Shown one piece after another: positions 4,133 through 5,755 of a DNA stretch of 5,755 nt. Source of the stretch: CAVQNQ01 sp964427655 (GTDB taxonomy: Bacteria; Acidobacteriota; Terriglobia; Bryobacterales; Bryobacteraceae); contig CAYRWE010000308.1 of assembly GCA_964427655.1 (NCBI GenBank), positions 1 through 5,755 of the forward strand, read 5' to 3'. A program made the position numbers and the translations under genes. The number at the start of each line of letters is the position of its first letter. The stretch's first letter is position 1. The notes under the pieces are model-generated. The model did not search any database. It was not told the origin of the DNA and saw only the letters and a list, made by a program, of their open reading frames with translations.

Positions 4133-5755
4133 CACTCGACTTGGAATCCAAACCGGCCGCCGCGGAGCTGGAGCGCTGGCGCGAGCGCGGTGCAGGCCTG
4201 GCGAAATCCGTCCAGTCCATACGGCCGCAAGGACGCCGCTTGCGCCGGACCGATCGGAACCGGCAGATCCAGACAGTCGTCGCCCGCGCCGCTCGCGAGC
4301 CCAAGTCCGAGAACGCGGCTTGTATTCTCGATAGCGTCCGCCTGATCCGCGGCGCCGAGAAGGTCACGCGCGATTTCCCTTCCGACCTGCACCGCTATCC
4401 AGCCGCCACGGACGATTCCGGCCGCGAAACGCCGCGCGTGTGCCTGGTGGCGCACGAGTATCTGAAACACGCCGGCAACCAGTTCAGCGAGCCCACCCTG
4501 ATCGCATTTCTGAATGGCTACCAGGATGCCGCCGGCCTCGAGATCCGCGAAATTTGGGGCCTGAAACCGGCCCTCCAACTGGCGCTGATCGACCGCCTCG
4601 CTTCGGGGCCGGCGCCCGAGTGGCCGGCGCTGGTCATGAGCCTCCGCCACCTCGCCGAAACCTCCTGGAGGGATCTGGTCGAAAGCGCCAGCCACACACA
4701 TGGCGTGCTCGAACGCGATCCCGCGGGCGCGTATGCGCGCATGGATTTCGCCAGCCGCGATCTCTACCGCACGGCCATCGGTAAGCTGGCCCGGCATAGC
4801 CGGCTGAGCGAAACCGAGATCGCCGAGACGGCCCTGGCCATGAGCCTAGCCGCGCAGGCCGCCTCGGATGGCTCGCGAGCGTCCGCGCGACAAACGCACG
4901 TCGGCTATTACCTGGTGGACGCGGGATTACCGCAGCTTGAAACCGCGATCGGCTACCGCGCTCCGCTCGGCCGCCGCATCACCCGCATGGTGGAAGCGCG
5001 CCCGGCGGTCTTTTACCTGACTTCCATCGAACTGCTCACGTTCCTGATCGTGGTGGGATTGCTGGCGGGGGTCGGCACGCTGACGCCCATCTTCGCCGCG
5101 CTGCTGCTGCTCCTGCTGCCGGCCTCCCAGGCCTCCGTGGATTTCGTGAATAACCTGGTGACTTTCCTGCTGCCGCCGCGTGTGCTGCCTAAGCTGGATT
5201 TCTCCGAGGGCATCCCCGAAAATTGCGTCACACTGGTGGCGGTTCCTTCGCTGCTTCTCTCCGAGACCCAAGTTCACAGCCTGGCCCTGGATTTGGAAAT
5301 CCGCTACCTGGCCAACCGCGATCCGCATCTGCATTTCGCGCTGCTGACGGATCTCCCGGATTCCGACGAGCGCGTCGACGATCGCAATCGCCTGGTGGAA
5401 GTTTGCAGCCGTCTCATCGAAGGCATGAATCGCCGCTACCGCCGCGACGGGCGCTCACCCTTTTTCCTGTTGCACCGCGACCGCGCCTACAACCAGGTGG
5501 AGGACCGCTGGATGGGTTGGGAGCGCAAGCGCGGCAAGCTGCTCGATCTGAACCGCCTGCTGCGCGGCACCTTCGACGCTTTTCCGGTGAAGGTGGGCGA
5601 TACGCCGCTGCTGGCCGGCGTGCGCTACGTGATCACGCTCGATTCCGATACCCAGCTTCCTCGCGGTTCGGCGGCGCAGTTAGTGGGCGCGCTGGCGCAT
5701 CCGCTCAACCAGGCGGTGGTCGATCCGGCCAGCCGCATCGTCGTGGAGGGCTACG
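4129..5755 (+). CDS. ndvB: Cyclic beta-1,2-glucan synthase, N-terminal part (cut by window edge)
   Basis: Open from ATG 4129 through the window end: 542 codons of a gene whose family members exceed about 2,800 residues. In rhizobia and Brucella the enzyme uses UDP-glucose to build, lengthen and close beta-1,2-glucan rings at the inner membrane. Residues 60-290 match the family's N-terminal region, including EIWGLKPALQLALIDRL (141-157), ERDPAGAYARMDFASRDLYR (195-214) and HVGYYLVDAG (257-266). Two membrane helices lie at about 294-312 and 316-333. The GT84 glycosyltransferase domain begins near 365 (VTLVAVPSLL) and includes FFLLHRDRAYNQVEDRWMGWERKRGKL (445-471) and the DxD motif in ITLDSDTQLPRG (D505, D507), which binds the metal and nucleotide sugar in such enzymes. 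The C-terminal GH94 domain, which controls ring size, would lie beyond the window. The start overlaps the exporter stop by four bases with no good Shine-Dalgarno site, as expected for coupling. No frameshift is seen. Confidence 0.92.
   Translation, partial: MTLDLESKPAAAELERWRERGAGLAKSVQSIRPQGRRLRRTDRNRQIQTVVARAAREPKSENAACILDSVRLIRGAEKVTRDFPSDLHRYPAATDDSGRETPRVCLVAHEYLKHAGNQFSEPTLIAFLNGYQDAAGLEIREIWGLKPALQLALIDRLASGPAPEWPALVMSLRHLAETSWRDLVESASHTHGVLERDPAGAYARMDFASRDLYRTAIGKLARHSRLSETEIAETALAMSLAAQAASDGSRASARQTHVGYYLVDAGLPQLETAIGYRAPLGRRITRMVEARPAVFYLTSIELLTFLIVVGLLAGVGTLTPIFAALLLLLLPASQASVDFVNNLVTFLLPPRVLPKLDFSEGIPENCVTLVAVPSLLLSETQVHSLALDLEIRYLANRDPHLHFALLTDLPDSDERVDDRNRLVEVCSRLIEGMNRRYRRDGRSPFFLLHRDRAYNQVEDRWMGWERKRGKLLDLNRLLRGTFDAFPVKVGDTPLLAGVRYVITLDSDTQLPRGSAAQLVGALAHPLNQAVVDPASRIVVEGY

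Noticed and set aside
2246..4135. Long minus-strand open frames (2246-3079 and 3347-4135)
   Set aside because: They are antisense to the ABC exporter, whose domains are complete and motif-perfect. The antisense products show no domain and biased composition.
4123..5334. Minus-strand open frames opposite the glucan synthase
   Set aside because: The plus-strand frame is open to the window end and carries family motifs throughout; the antisense frames are by-products.

Overview
The window is GC-rich (roughly 60-65% by eye) bacterial chromosomal DNA with closely packed genes and no phage, insertion sequence, CRISPR array or RNA gene that I can see. Gene content and codon use (heavy CGC, CTG, GCC), together with short dispersed palindromes of the GTGGGGCAAGCT..AGCTTGCC type, suggest a Gram-negative environmental bacterium. 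My best guess is an acidobacterium of the Solibacter/Bryobacter kind. That placement is recollection and inference, not a database result.

Layout. Positions 1-184 (minus strand) hold the first 61 codons of leucyl-tRNA synthetase, which runs off the left edge. Positions 185-439 are an intergenic stretch filled with short repeats: a 9-bp-arm palindrome (249-271) and two related GA-rich tracts (337-366 and 414-446, read on the minus strand). Positions 440-955 (minus) encode a 171-residue protein of unknown function with a helix-turn-helix-like N-terminus. Positions 956-1064 are a divergent control region with a plausible promoter and a strong Shine-Dalgarno site. Positions 1065-2114 (plus) encode an exported di-haem cytochrome c peroxidase in which every key haem-ligand and active-site residue can be placed. 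A 200-bp gap follows with a second copy of the palindrome, directly abutting the peroxidase stop codon, and a stable UUCG-capped hairpin. Positions 2315-4132 (plus) encode a complete ABC exporter half-transporter. It overlaps by ATGA (4 bases) a large gene beginning at 4129 and running off the right edge: the N-terminal 542 codons of a cyclic beta-1,2-glucan synthase (NdvB/ChvB type, GT84 followed in the family by GH94).

How they fit together. The most interesting unit is the exporter plus glucan synthase pair. In rhizobia and Brucella, cyclic beta-1,2-glucan is made by NdvB/ChvB/Cgs and exported by the ABC transporter NdvA/ChvA. The translationally coupled arrangement here suggests a compact synthesis-and-export module outside that group. 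This is inference: the exporter is not identified as an NdvA orthologue by any specific motif. The peroxidase is an independent periplasmic peroxide-detoxifying unit, and leuS and the unknown gene form a minus-strand block. I see no clearly undescribed system; the repeats and the unknown protein are the least explained elements.
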